Source: Megascapheus bottae (lineage: Eukaryota > Chordata > Mammalia > Rodentia > Geomyidae). From it: a stretch of 64,000 nucleotides of DNA. The notes beneath the pieces are model-generated. The model saw only the letters and a program-made list of their open reading frames with translations. It had not been told where the DNA came from and searched no databases. The DNA lies in contig JANJXV010000013.1 in NCBI GenBank assembly GCA_024803745.1, forward strand, positions 14,691,501 to 14,755,500, in the 5' to 3' direction. This document shows positions 1 through 10,044 of the stretch, piece by piece (within the stretch, counting starts at the first letter, position 1; each line of letters begins with the position of its first letter). The position numbers and the translations under genes were made by a program.

Positions 1-55
1 CAAAAGCAAACAGCTAAGTTTTTAAAGTAGTCTCCTCCTCCTCCTTCTCTTCCTC

Positions 56-250
56 TTTTTTTTTTTTTTGCCAGTCCTGGGGCTTGAATTCAGGGCCTGA
101 GCACCTTGGGCTAAGTCCTTGGGCTAGTGCTCTACCACTTGAGCCACAGCACCACTTCCAGCTTTTCCTGTGTATGTGACACTGACAAATCGAACCCAGG
201 GCTTCTTGCATGCTAGCCAAGCACTCTATCACTAGGCCACACTCCCAGCT
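56..250 (-). mobile_element. IDL-Geo dimeric SINE
   Basis: Reads on + as poly(T), then the reversed Geo half (GCCAGTCCTGGGG...), then the ID-like half ending ACTCCCAGCT. Both halves are present but diverged. The T run is the element's A tail. Confidence 0.85.
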
Positions 251-298
251 TCCTCCTCCTTCTTAAGTACTAGGGATTAAACTCAGGGCCTGATACAT

Positions 299-416
299 TT
301 TTTCGTCTATCCTGGGGCTTGAATTCAGGGCCTCCTTGAACACTTTTTGCTAAAGGCTAGTCCTCTGCCACTTGAGCCACAGCACCAGTTCTAGCTTTTT
401 CTGTGTATGTGGTACT
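299..416 (-). mobile_element. IDL-Geo SINE, Geo half and linker only
   Basis: The Geo half and linker are visible; the copy ends where the next SINE begins. The ID half is missing, so it is 5'-truncated or displaced. Confidence 0.75.
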
Positions 417-424
417 CTTGCTTG

Positions 425-626
425 CCTTTTTTTTTTTTTGCCAGTCCTGGGCTTGAGCTCAGGGCCTGAGCACTGTCCTTGGATTTCTCAAGGCTAGCAC
501 TCTACCACTTGAGCTTCAGCACCACTTCCAGCTTTTTTTTTTCTATGTATGTGGTACCGAGGAATCGAACCCGGGTCTTCGTGCATGCTAGGCAAGCACT
601 CTACCACTAGACCAAACTCCCGGCCC
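425..626 (-). mobile_element. IDL-Geo SINE, full length
   Basis: Well preserved, including box B (reversed GGAATCGAACCCGGG). Flanked by target-site duplication CTTGCTTG (417-424 and 627-634), so it landed beside or within the older SINE debris on either side. Confidence 0.9.
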
Positions 627-635
627 CTTGCTTGG

Positions 636-945
636 CTTTTTTGCTTAAGCCTGGCACCGTGCCAGTTTAGCCATACTCAGGAATAGCACACAGGCCCTGA
701 GCTCAAGCCTCCAAACTAGCAAAGTTAAAAAAAAGATGAAGAAGAAGAAGGAGGAGGAGGAGGAGGAAGAGAAGAAAAAGAGGAGGAGGAGGAGGAAATT
801 GTTGCTGCTGGTTGGGTATAAAAGCCAGCTCAGGCAGATAAATCCCAGAAACCCAGAAACTCTCATCTCCAATTAACAGAAATCTAGAACTAGAGAGGCA
901 TGGCTCAAGTGGTAGGGTACCAGCTGTAAGCAAAAAAGCCAAGCA
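636..945 (+). mobile_element. Degenerate SINE debris with Geo-like 3' half
   Basis: A Geo-like end (CCCTGAGCTCAAGCC) precedes a purine tract at 735. After it come the B1-Geo linker (CTCATCTCCAATTAAC) and a diverged right half (GGCTCAAGTGGTAG). Boundaries are uncertain. A TATAAA-like string at about 817 lies in this debris and is not a promoter. Confidence 0.45.
735..797 (+). repeat. (GAA/GGA)n purine microsatellite
   Basis: Imperfect GAA and GGA triplets, all purine on +. Probably a decayed SINE A tail. Confidence 0.8.
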
Positions 946-950
946 AGAGC

Positions 951-1175
951 ATTATTTTTTGCGAGCGTGTGGTACTGGACTTGAGCTATGAGTCTGGGCA
1001 CTGTTCTTTAGCTTCTTCTGAGGGCTACTTCACCACTTGACAGCTTCACTTCTAGCTTTTTTTGGTGGTTAATTGGATATAAGTATCTCATAAACTTTCC
1101 TGCTTGGGCTACCTCCAAACCTCTATTCTCAGATTTTACCCTCCTGAATAGCTACGATTATAGGCATGGGTCCTG
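951..1175 (-). mobile_element. Degenerate B1-Geo dimeric SINE
   Basis: Reversed Geo half (ACTTGAGC, GGGCACTGTTC), then GTTAATTGGATATAAG, then the reversed 7SL/B1 part (TCCTGAATAGCTACGATTATAGG). Heavily mutated. Confidence 0.65.
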
Positions 1176-1348
1176 GGCGTGGAATCATGGTATATTTTTC
1201 TCTTATGATTGGCTTACTTAGTTGTTCTCATCTATGTTGTACCATGTGCCAGAATTTCCTGTGCCAAAATTCAAAAGTTATACAATATTCCATTGTGTGT
1301 ACTTATATTTATTTATCCTTTACCTATGGATGCCAAGGTTACTTTGAA

Positions 1349-1509
1349 TTTTTTTTTTGCCAGTCCTGGGGTTTGAACTCAGGACCTGAACACAGTCTTT
1401 AGACTTTCCTCAAGACTAGCACTCTACCACCTGAGCCATAGCACCACTTCTGGCTTTTCTATATATGTGGTACCAAGGAATTGAACCTGGGTCTTCCTGC
1501 ATGCTAGGC
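1349..1509 (-). mobile_element. IDL-Geo SINE, 5'-truncated
   Basis: Lacks about 35 bases of the ID head. Bounded by a perfect 14-base duplication AAGGTTACTTTGAA (1335-1348 and 1510-1523), so the truncation happened at insertion. Confidence 0.92.
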
Positions 1510-1884
1510 AAGGTTACTTTGAATACTTGGCTTTGTTTACATTACTATGAAGGTGTGTGTACAAATACTTTTTTTGAGAACCTGCTTTCATTACTTTTAG
1601 GTAAAGCAGTATATACTGGATCTTTGGCAGTTCTGTTTTTAGGTAGAAAACATGATTTTAACTTCACCAACAATGTAAAATGTTCTGAAAAGTTGAAGGT
1701 ACGAATGTAAATTGGCAACTGACTGACCCTAGTTTCTGTTCCTAAGACTCAGACTTTTTGTGCCAAGTAGGTCATGTACTATGCACCCAAAGAAATCATG
1801 TGGTGGCTAACGGAAATGACATAGTCAAAATTTGAAGGAAGTTGTGCTAAGCATGCTTTACTTTGCACTTTAAAACAAATTCTT

Positions 1885-2310
1885 TTTTGGTGTGTTAGAG
1901 ATAGACTCTTGTTATGCAATTCAGGCATACTTTTAATCCTTCTGCTACCATCTCTTGAGTGATGGGATTAGAGGATATACCAACACAGCAAGCAAATGTT
2001 TTTCCTTTTCTTTTCTTTTTTTGGTGTGGTACTGGAGGTTGAGCATGAGATTTGGCACTTACTAGGCAAGTGCTCTACCAGTTGAGCGGTTGTAGCTCAA
2101 TGAGTCCTTGCTCATTTCTTTCTCTTCCTTCATTTTTTCTTTTTTTTTTGTGAGTACACATGCTATATCTTCACTTCTGGCTTTCGGCTAGTTAACTGGA
2201 GATAAGTGTCTCATTGATTTTTCTGCAAGGGCTGGCTTCTAACTTGATCCTTAGACCTCAGCCTCCATTCTAGCCTCAGCTAGGATCATTGGTAAGAGCC
2301 ACCTGCCCTG
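1885..2310 (-). mobile_element. Cluster of old B1-like and ID-like fragments
   Basis: Three diverged pieces in one orientation: a B1-like monomer (about 1890-1985), an ID-like monomer with a T run (about 2010-2105), and a B1-type half with the TTAACTGGAGATAAG linker (about 2140-2300). Confidence 0.5.
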
Positions 2311-2472
2311 GGAGTGGGGGTTTCAAAGGAAACTTTGAAGTCCACCTGAAAGAAGAGCTGTATGAAGAGCAGAGGGGCAGAGAGGAAAGTTTCAGGCAGA
2401 ATCAGCAGCATGTAGAAATCTCGGCTGTGAAAGCTCGAGTTAGGTGTGCATTAAGAACTTCACAGAAGGCCC

Positions 2473-2555
2473 TGGGATGGGGGATGTAGCTCAGTGGAGA
2501 AACGTTTGTTTAGCATGCCTGATGCTTGGGTTTGATCCTAAGCATTAGTGGTGGC
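2473..2555 (+). mobile_element. ID-type monomeric SINE
   Basis: GGGGGATGTAGCTCAGTGG (box A) and GGGTTTGATCC (box B-like), as in tRNA-Ala-derived ID elements. The purine tail continues into the next feature. Confidence 0.75.
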
Positions 2556-2607
2556 GGGGAGGGAGGGAAGGAAGGAAGGAGGGAGGGAGGGAGGGAGGGG
2601 GAGAAAA

Positions 2608-2638
<31 letters not shown>

Positions 2639-2639
2639 C

Positions 2640-2675
<36 letters not shown>
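2556..2675 (+). repeat. (GGGA/GGAA)n-(GA)n microsatellite
   Basis: About 120 bases of almost pure purine, directly after the ID element, so it is that element's expanded tail. Confidence 0.9.
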
Positions 2676-2679
<4 letters not shown>

Positions 2680-3379
2680 AACCAATGTGATGGTCAGCTA
2701 GAGTGAGGAAAGTGATAGTGGATGACGTTGGGTATGTATTTTTATATCAACAGCCTAACCATTAAGCCAAGCAGCTGTTGGGCAAATCCATGCTCTAGTG
2801 TTCAAAGGCCTTGCTTGGAACAGGAGCTGGTTTATCACTGTCAATCAGAGGAACGGCTGTGCCTAATTCCTTGAGTCCAGTGCCAAGGACAGGGCAGGGC
2901 ACAGAGGTTTCAGTAAAGATTTGCTGACAAGTATTCTTGAGAAGGGAGCAGGAAGTGCTGTCTTGTTGAAGGAGGCTCAGGGCTTAGGCGCGACTTGCTC
3001 TTTGCTGCGGCTCTCAGTCACCTCCCTCCACTAGACAGGGAGTGGGCTGGGAGAGTGAGATGCAGGGGGGAAGCAGCCACAAGCCCTTCCCGCAAAAACC
3101 CCAAGAGGGTGGGGACTTGATGGGCAGGTAGGAAAACAGTAAGTGTTAAGCAAAGGCATCCGATTTAGCTTGAAAAGGAAGGAACGGGAGTCAGATGCAT
3201 AAGTGGTACTTTACCCAGAACGGTCTGGGCAGTTTAGGTTTTTTTTTTTTTTTAAATATTTCCTTTGGAAATGCTCTCAAACTCTTAATGGACCTCTAGA
3301 GGGTGCTCCTAGCTTCTCACCTCAACCCTCTCTGCAAAGAGGCCTGGCCTCCCAGGAACTCATATTGACTGCAGTACCT
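2676..3379. other. Unique upstream flank with an L2-like piece
   Basis: No gene. The part at about 2868-2932 resembles an L2 3' end (CCAGTGCC..GGGCAGGGCACAG..TTTGCTGA). The rest looks unique and grades into the CpG island. Confidence 0.4.
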
Positions 3380-3452
3380 ACAATTTCCCACCAGAGGCCG
3401 CTGCGCACAGGAGCCCGAGAGCGCTGGTTCCTCAGCCTCGGTTAGGCGGAAG

Positions 3453-3463
3453 CCGATTGGTTG
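3453..3463 (-). promoter_or_regulatory. Inverted CCAAT box (NF-Y type)
   Basis: ATTGG at 3456-3460 reads on the minus strand as AACCAATCGG, a full match to the RRCCAATSR consensus for NF-Y. It sits at the upstream edge of the CpG island, about 1.2 kb before the STIM1 ATG. Occupancy is inferred only. Confidence 0.5.
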
Positions 3464-3500
3464 TGAGGTCGAAGGGAGGGCGGAGCTTGGAAGGCCAGTA

Positions 3501-3528
3501 GGGGAGGTGGGGTGGGGGGGGGTTGGGG
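3501..3528 (+). promoter_or_regulatory. G-quadruplex-forming motif in promoter
   Basis: Four G runs of at least four bases (3501-3504, 3509-3512, 3514-3522, 3525-3528) separated by loops of 4, 1 and 2 bases. This exceeds the usual G3+N1-7 rule. It lies on the coding strand upstream of the STIM1 start. Confidence 0.6.
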
Positions 3529-3667
3529 AGCGCCCCCCAGGCCAAACCCGGCGGGGAGGTAGTCGCCTCCGGCGAAGCCCCCAAGGCTCTCGCTGTGTGG
3601 GGTCCCTGGTCCAGCTGGGACTCTAAGCGCAGTGGCGAGTGGAGCAGCATCCGGACCCCGGGTATCT

Positions 3668-3678
3668 GGGCGGGGCGG
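3668..3678 (+). promoter_or_regulatory. GC box (Sp1/KLF type)
   Basis: GGGCGGGGCGG is a strong Sp1/KLF consensus. Further GC boxes occur at about 3924-3931 and 3961-3968, and inverted in the C-rich run 3986-4043. Typical of a TATA-less CpG-island promoter. Confidence 0.55.
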
Positions 3679-3982
3679 TTGCTGTCACCGCTGCCGCCGC
3701 CGCCACCGCAGGCCTAGGTTACCTGAGCAACTGCGCGTCGGGCCCTCCGATAGGCGGGCGGTTCGCGCGGGAGACTCAGGGGGCGGCGGAGGGAGGCCGG
3801 GGAGGGGCTCCAGAAGAAGACCAGCTCGAGCTGGGGGCCCCGGACACCCAGTCGGGAGCGGAGGACTGCAGACACCGTCCTCCCCCACCCCTCGCAGGTT
3901 CCTCCCCGCTAAGTCCCGGCCCTGGGGCGGGTCCGGGTTTGGCCGGGGAGCGGGCGGCGCGGGGCGGGTTCGTAGGAGAGCA

Positions 3983-3991
3983 CGCCCCCGC
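3983..3991 (-). promoter_or_regulatory. EGR1/WT1-type site
   Basis: CGCCCCCGC on + is GCGGGGGCG on -, matching the EGR/WT1 zinc-finger consensus GCGKGGGCG. My recollection is that EGR1 and WT1 have been reported to regulate STIM1 transcription, which makes this site a plausible conserved element. Binding here is inferred. Confidence 0.4.
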
Positions 3992-4328
3992 CCTCCCCGG
4001 GGCCCGCCCCGCGCCGCCCGCCCCGCGCCGCCCGCCCGCCCCAGAGCCGCTCTCCCGGGCCTGGCCCGTGTGCGTCCGCCTGCTTCACCAGGGTACCGAG
4101 GGCCCAGCGGGCACGGGACTGAGCGGGAGCGCTGACTTCGGCCCGGGAGGCTGAGGATCTCGGGGACATCCGTGCCCACCGGGGCCTGCGGGGCGCCCGC
4201 TTCCCCGGAGCTTCCGTGGCTCGGATTTCCCCGGCGGGGCGAGGTCAGGTGCCCCCCGCTTCGCACCTCCTCTCCCGCGCGGTGCCCCCTCCCCCCGGGC
4301 GGCGGGAGAGGCCCGTCCGCCCCTTCCC

Positions 4329-4347
4329 GCGGCGGCGGCGGCGGGGG
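4329..4347 (+). repeat. Short CGG-triplet run in 5' UTR region
   Basis: About five GGC/CGG units followed by a G run. A similar short CCG run lies at about 3691-3705. Short 5' UTR CGG tracts are prone to length change and structure; this one is short. Confidence 0.6.
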
Positions 4348-4652
4348 GTGTTAGCCGGCTGCGGAGCTGACTGCGGGGCCCCCGCTGCCACCCTGCCCCG
4401 ACTCTCCGGAAGCAGCCGGAGCTCAGGCCGCCGCCGAAAAGCCCGGCCCGAACCACTCACCGTGGGACCCGAGGCGCCGGCCCCCTCTGCGCCCAAACTT
4501 GGAGAACTTGACCTTTGGCTGTCAGAGGAGGCAGGCCCGCAGGTGGCCGGACAGCTGCGGCGCTGCGAGGGCATCTTGCCTGAGAAGTGTCCCCTGCACT
4601 CCCGGGACTCCCGGCTTTGCCTCTGGGATCCCAAGGTGTCCACAGCAAGCGC

Positions 4653-4917
<265 letters not shown>

Positions 4918-4919
4918 TA

Positions 4920-6076
4920 GTGGAGGATCCACACAGAGAACTGCCTAGTTCCAGTCGTCTGAGAAGTTCTTCTGTTTTCTTTTTCTTTTTTTTTTTTCCT
5001 GTTTAGTTGCACTGGGTAATGGTACTTGTCTCTCCCGAATAACTTTTTGCATCCCTCCTTAGAATGTCTTTTGTTGGCACTGTGAAGCCATTGGGGGCAC
5101 ATCGACCTTGCAGATCAGCAAGGCAAGACCCTGTCAGGACTACTTGTCTGGAAGAATGCCCTACCCAGATGATATGTTCGTCATTTTTTTTTTTTAAAGC
5201 AAGTTTTAGCACTTGGGAGCATGGGGGTGGGGGAGGGATTGAGGCCACTTGGGTTGGGCCAGGGGGCTGCTTGCTTATTGTCCAGGTGTGTCCTTCCTAC
5301 TATGAGAACCCTTGTCCCTCCTTTCCTTTAAGGAAATCTGTTGTCTCTCAGCTCTGCCCTTGTGAAATATCAAAGCAAGCCCTTAGATGGAATCTTATTT
5401 ACCACGAGGGAGTGAAATGGCCTTTTTTGACTTTGCCATAGTATAATTCCTGGGACCACTTGTTGGCTTTTCCTGGTTCTTCTCACAGAGCAGGGAATTC
5501 CGTGTTATTTTTCATATGTCCTGATTTCTGTTCCCTATGTGCCTGTGAAGCCTTGTCGAGGGTTTAGGTCCCTGGTGTGCTCTTGAAGTAGAAAGTCATT
5601 TCATCCTGTCACTGAGCTGCCCAAAGCAGTGGCCTGAAGAGTGGTATTGTGCAGATGTATGTGTGTGGGGGTGAGGTAAGGTGGAGGTGGGGGAGGTATA
5701 AGTAGGGTGGGGAAAGAGTTTATAGTGGATTATTTTGAGCATAAGTGAGCTCAAGTGAGGGAATGGTCCTGTGGGTATCTGCTGATACAAGTCGGAAAAG
5801 GAAGTTTAGGTCCTAGTGGGTGAGGCGTCTCATGGATGGATCCAGAGGCAGAGGCTGATATTAGTGATAGATCTTTTCTTGGACAATTCCCCTTTGGTTT
5901 CTTTGCCTGAGCTGCATATGATTCCAGATGCCCCAAGAACCCCTTGAGTACTAATGTAATACTCAGTCTGCTTCTTTCAGGCCTCGGACACCCAGCCCGG
6001 AGCTTGGTTTCATTGGACTATGAAAGGAAAGACCTTACAGTCCCACCAATGACAGCTGTTTTTTTTTTTTTACTGA
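4920..6076. other. Unique intron DNA just after exon 1
   Basis: No repeat family recognised over about 1.1 kb, unusual in this window. Short poly(T) runs and a G-rich stretch at about 5665-5715. Retention of repeat-free DNA beside a promoter often reflects regulatory constraint, but nothing specific is visible. Confidence 0.4.
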
Positions 6077-6090
6077 TAATGTCTTTTTTT

Positions 6091-6286
6091 CCCCTGCCAG
6101 TGCTGGGCTTGAACTCAGGGCCTGAGCACTGTCCTTGGACTTTCTCAGGGCTAGAGCTCTACCACTTGAGCCTCAGCACCACTTCTGGCTTTTTTTCCCC
6201 CTTATGTATGTGGTATGGAGGAATTGAACCCGGGTCTTTGTGTATGCTAGGCAAGCACTCTACCACTAAGCCAAACTCCTGGTCCC
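6091..6286 (-). mobile_element. IDL-Geo SINE, full length
   Basis: Both halves present. Flanking duplication TAATGTCTTTTTTT at 6077-6090 and 6287-6300. Confidence 0.92.
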
Positions 6287-6300
6287 TAATGTCTTTTTTT

Positions 6301-6735
6301 TTTTTTTTAACTTTAAAATAGGAGTTCCTGACAGAGGGGATGTTTCAGACATGAGTGAAAGGTAACAGCTATTAGGAAGTTGTTTTTTGTGTTTTAGCAT
6401 GTTTTTGTTTTGGCTTAGAGAGTCATTCTGGCATTTCTCAGGAAATTCTGAGGATGTGCTTATGGAGACCGCAATTACATCATGTTTCAGAGGACTGGCT
6501 GTGCTTCTACCATTTAGAACCATCTTCAAGACAACCCAGCTGTATCCTCTAATTCCCCCCTCCTCTGTCCCCCCATGCTTCATGTCACAGCTTTGGACAG
6601 ATAACAGTGACCAGACTAATGAAACACAGAAAAATGGACTTTCCTCTGTTTTTTCCCCTCTCAGTTCAGAAATTGGTTCCTATTGTTATAATAATAGTGA
6701 ATTTCAGGGAGAAAAGTCTTAGAGACTCTAGGTGA
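6301..6735. other. Unique intron DNA
   Basis: No recognised repeat or gene between two IDL-Geo elements. The open frame over 6387-6722 has no recognisable domain and is not supported. Confidence 0.35.
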
Positions 6736-6945
6736 GGGCCGGGAGTTTGGCCTAGTGGTAGAGTGCTTGCCTAGCATGCACGAAGACCCGGGTTCGATTC
6801 CTTGGTACCCCACATACATAGCAAAAAGCCGGAAGTGGTGCTGAGGCTCAAGTGGTAGAGTGCTAGCCTTGAGAAAGTCCAAGGACAGTGCTCAGGCCCT
6901 GAGCTCAAGCCCAGGACTCGCAAAAAAAAAAAAAAAAAAAAAAAA
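6736..6945 (+). mobile_element. IDL-Geo SINE, near intact, long A tail
   Basis: Starts GGCCGGGAGTTTGGCCTAGT, has a perfect box B (GGTTCGATTCC), a full Geo half and about 26 terminal A bases. Low divergence suggests a young copy. Confidence 0.92.
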
Positions 6946-7111
6946 GAGTGCATGTCCCCACTGTTGTTCTAGTAGGTTGTCTCTTTTGTTCATTCTTGAG
7001 CTTTGACTTAGACTTACCTTTGTCAAAAGGTGGTTCACAGACGAGGCTCTGCAAAGGGTATTGAGGGAAACGTTCTATGCAGCCAGCACCTCTTACAGCC
7101 TTTTTAATTCC

Positions 7112-7225
7112 CTTACTTTTTTTGTTTTATGTTTGTTACTAGGGCTTGAACTCAGGGCTTCACGCTCTCCCTTGGTTTGCTTGCTTATGGACTGTGTTTT
7201 ACCACCCAAGCCACCCCTTTCCAGA
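7112..7225 (-). mobile_element. Diverged Geo-half SINE fragment
   Basis: Reversed Geo signature (GGGCTTGAACTCAGGGC, ACCACCCAAGCCAC) with a 'cttgcttgcttatgg' variant typical of an older subfamily. Confidence 0.55.
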
Positions 7226-7605
7226 ACACAGAAATTTTACTTGCTCTTAAAGCTACTACTTTCCAAATCAAATTCAGTATTAGTGTTGAACATTTCTGTT
7301 GAAGTTTTCCTATAAAGTTTCACGACATCCCAATTTGGATGTATGGCTGGATAATATATTCCTATTTCTAGGAGTGAAAAAACTGGGTCCTGTGCTTGAT
7401 CCTGTAGGCAGATCTTCTAATGCTAAGTCTTGGCCTTCTTCCATCTTTTCAGGTCCTGTCCTGTTAAAGGAGTGCTAGGTGGGGCCTAGAGAATGTTGTT
7501 CTTCTTCTGGTAATTAGGTAGGCCGTGGTGACACTGTAGCTGATATTCAAGAATAGTGATGCTCTTTTCTCCACTGGAAAGTGTGTTTAAGGGTGCAGAG
7601 AATAC

Positions 7606-7805
7606 ATTTTTTTTTTTTTTTTTTTTTTTTTGCTCAAAGCTAGTGTACCTCCATTAGAGTTACAGCTCTGCTTCTGGCTTTCTGTGGTTAATTGGGGGGG
7701 AAAAGTGTGTCATGGATTTTCCTCTCTAGACTGACTTCAAATCATGATCCTTATATCTCAGCTTTTTGAGAAGCTAGGATTATAGGAATGAGCCGCTCAG
7801 CCCAG
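7606..7805 (-). mobile_element. B1-Geo SINE, diverged
   Basis: Long T run, shortened Geo half, GTTAATTGG linker and B1-type end (GAAGCTAGGATTATAGG). Confidence 0.75.
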
Positions 7806-7898
7806 TGAGAATACATTAAACAACAACAGCCAACACTTTAGATATATTGTACCTGTTTCCTTTAAGGTTGTTACAAAATTTTATTTTAAAAAACAATT

Positions 7899-7950
7899 TG
7901 TCTTGCATGCTAGGCAAGCAGTTTACCATTAAGCCACATTCCCAGCCCCA
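7899..7950 (-). mobile_element. ID head fragment
   Basis: Only the ID-like head remains (CATGCTAGGCAAGCAG..CCACATTCCCAGCCCC). Confidence 0.65.
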
Positions 7951-8014
7951 AAATTTTATTTTTTTGGTATTCATTTGAACAAAATTTGTTTTAAAAAGTC
8001 TTAGTTGCCCATGA

Positions 8015-8036
8015 GACCCCATCTCCTACATTTCTG

Positions 8037-8080
<44 letters not shown>

Positions 8081-8421
8081 TTGTCTGTATGTGTGTGTGT
8101 TCAGTCCTGGGGCTTAAACTCAGGACCTGTGCACTGTCCTTGACCGTTTCAAGTCTAGTGCTCTACCATTTGAGCCTCAGCACCACTTCCAGCTTTTTCT
8201 ATGCATGTGGTACCAAGGAATCAAACCCAGGCCTTCCTGACTGCTAGGCAAGCACTCTATAACTAGGCTACATACCGGCTGATTTCCTGAAGATGGTTTG
8301 AAATGGATACTTGGAACCTCAGTTAGCCTATAGGCTCATTGCCTCTAGAAAGAAAAAAATACTTTCTGTTGAATGTGTGTGAGAACTACGGGGCATCTGC
8401 AGTTGTGGCTGCCATTGTTGG
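8015..8421 (+). repeat. Local duplication copy A, split by a SINE
   Basis: About 140 bases (8284-8421 plus CCTACATTTCTG before the SINE) match 9265-9412 at roughly 80-85% by eye. Shared strings include AGGCTCATTGCCTCTAGAAA. Not a recognised transposon. Confidence 0.8.
8036..8282 (-). mobile_element. IDL-Geo SINE whose tail became (GT)n
   Basis: A GT tract (8036-8078, then 8091-8100) directly abuts the reversed Geo half at 8101, where poly(T) would be expected. Both halves follow. The insertion splits the first copy of a local duplication (see 8015-8421). Confidence 0.85.
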
Positions 8422-8425
8422 AAAG

Positions 8426-8538
8426 AAGCTGGGTGTTGTGGCACTTACCTATTATTCCTGCTATGACAGGAAGCTAAAATAGATGGAGGTCCAGGCATGC
8501 TTGGGTAGGAAGCAAGACTCTATCTCAAAAATAATAGC
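8426..8538 (+). mobile_element. B1-like (7SL) monomer
   Basis: AGCTGGGTGTTGTGGCACTTA start and GCAAGACTCTATCTCAAAAA end, as in B1 elements. Confidence 0.7.
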
Positions 8539-8552
8539 CAGTGTATAGAAAG

Positions 8553-8950
8553 GGCTGGAGGTAGGGTTTATTAGTAGAATACCTGCCTAGCAAGCGTGAG
8601 GCTCTAAGTTGTTTGTCTTTTCTTTTCTTTTCTTTCTTTCTTTTCTTTTGTTTTCTTTTTTTTTTTTTTTGCCAGTCCTGGGCTTGCGTTCAGGGCCTAG
8701 GCACTGTCCTTGGACTTTTCTCAAGGTTAGAGCTCTACCACTTGAGCCTCAGCACCACTTCCAGCTTTTTTTTCTATGTATGTGGTACCAAGGAATCAAG
8801 CCTAGGTGTTCATGCACACTAGGCAAACACTCTACCACTAGGCCAAACTCCTGGCCCGAGACTCTAAGTTTAAACTCCATTATTGCCTCTTCCCTCAAAA
8901 AGAAAGAAAGAAAGAAAAAGAAAGAAAGAAAGAAAGGAAAGAAGGAAGGA

Positions 8951-8982
<32 letters not shown>

Positions 8983-8990
8983 AAAGAAAA
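8553..8990 (+). mobile_element. ID monomer with (AAAG)n tail, split by an IDL-Geo
   Basis: GGGCTGGAGGTAGGGTTTATTAGTAGAATACC is an ID head. It resumes at 8871 after the nested element and ends in an (AAAG)n/(AAGG)n tract (8897-8990). Confidence 0.65.
8611..8857 (-). mobile_element. Nested IDL-Geo SINE
   Basis: Inserted in the ID monomer. Duplication GAGGCTCTAAGTT (8598-8610) and GAGACTCTAAGTT (8858-8870) differ by one base. The tail shows TTTTC interruptions. Confidence 0.88.
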
Positions 8991-9017
8991 ACACCCAAAA
9001 GATTTAGTGTATGGTAG

Positions 9018-9082
9018 GCTGGGCGTATAGCTTAGTAGTAGAGTGGTTAGCATGCATAAGGCTCTGAGTCAATCTCTCATAT
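9018..9082 (+). mobile_element. ID-type fragment
   Basis: GCTGGGCGTATAGCTTAGTAGTAGAGTGG with a decayed box B. Confidence 0.6.
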
Positions 9083-9264
9083 TTGCAAATTTCTCTTGCA
9101 TATACTAAATACTGTTAAAACCATGACTCTGCTTGAAGGCTGTCTTGTTGAGCAGTAGAGAAGCCTTACACTTTCTGTTTTGGTTTTTTTTTTTTTAAAT
9201 ACTTTCAAACTCAACTGTGCTACATCATTTTCTCAGTAAAGATCTGTGCCTGCCTACTACTTAA

Positions 9265-9412
9265 GGTCCTACATTTCTGAAGATGGCTTGAAATGGATTC
9301 TTGGAACCCCTGTTTGCCTGTAGGCTCATTGCCTCTAGAAACTAAAAAGTATTTTCTGTAGAATGTGTGTGAGGACTAAGGTATATGGCAGTTGTGATTG
9401 CCATTGTTAGAA
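9265..9412 (+). repeat. Local duplication copy B
   Basis: Uninterrupted counterpart of 8015-8421, same orientation, about 1 kb away. Lacks the SINE found in copy A. Confidence 0.8.
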
Positions 9413-9795
9413 TATTGAGAATCTCTAATCAGAAACTGTGGTTTGGTTCATTTAGCTAGAAGCAAGTATTGGAAGATAGGCATGTATGCAGTGTGTAGAG
9501 TAGGCTGGCTTCTCAATCTTGTCCTGATGGAGTGTCAGGCCAGAGCCCTGTCTGCCCACCCAGTTAGTTATTGCTGCCTCCAAGGCTATAAATGGGTTGG
9601 CCATCTTGGTAGCTATGCTAATTTTAGCAGAGGGTTGTTCCCAGAACTGGGATAGGGCCAAGAGCAGATGGGTGGGGCTTGCCTGAAGCAAATACTGCTG
9701 GGGAGAGGGACACCCTAATCCTGAAACAGCCAGGATGTATCTGCTTGGTGGCCTCAGCTTTGACAATCATGTTTAGCAAACATAGAACAGTGCCA
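9413..9795. other. Unique intron DNA
   Basis: No recognised repeat. Frames on both strands have no domain signature. Confidence 0.35.
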
Positions 9796-9950
9796 GCTCA
9801 TGGCCTATTTACTCAGCAAGTATTTGAGTGACTGCTCTAGGTCAGGTACTATGAATGTTTTCTGTGGAGATTTTAGGATGAACAAAACAGATGTCTTTCC
9901 TCCTTCCTGCAAGTTAGTGTTGAAGACAGAAAATAAACACATACATATAT
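9796..9950 (+). repeat. Ancient mammalian repeat, 5'-type segment
   Basis: TATTTGAGTGACTGCTCTAGGTCAGGTACTATGAATG ... GATGAACAAAACAGATG resembles the old dispersed repeat beginning 'ttattgagcacctactatgtgcc'. Family name not assigned. Confidence 0.4.
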
Positions 9951-10044
9951 ACATATTATGGTGTATAAGAAAACATAAATGATGATAATAGAGATCAATA
10001 TCTAATAAGATAGATGAATAAAATAGCATCACCAATAATGATAA

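Noticed and set aside
816..825. TATAAA-like string resembling a core promoter
   Set aside because: It lies in degenerate SINE debris nearly 4 kb upstream of the STIM1 exon, with no associated exon.
2604..2675. CRISPR-like or satellite array
   Set aside because: Simple GA microsatellite with no spacer structure; nothing in the window resembles a CRISPR array.
3632..4154. Long overlapping open frames (about 170 codons) on + in the CpG island
   Set aside because: GC-rich DNA lacks stop codons; the frames are Pro/Arg/Gly-rich with no domain, several begin at non-ATG codons, and they end before the STIM1 start.
6738..6815. tRNA-like sequence with good box A and box B (also in other young SINE heads)
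   Set aside because: It is the head of an IDL-Geo SINE; the anticodon and acceptor stems do not form a credible tRNA, and it is followed by the Geo half and poly(A).
8609..9007. 132-codon frame with Lys-rich end
   Set aside because: Runs through an IDL-Geo SINE and its AAAG tract.
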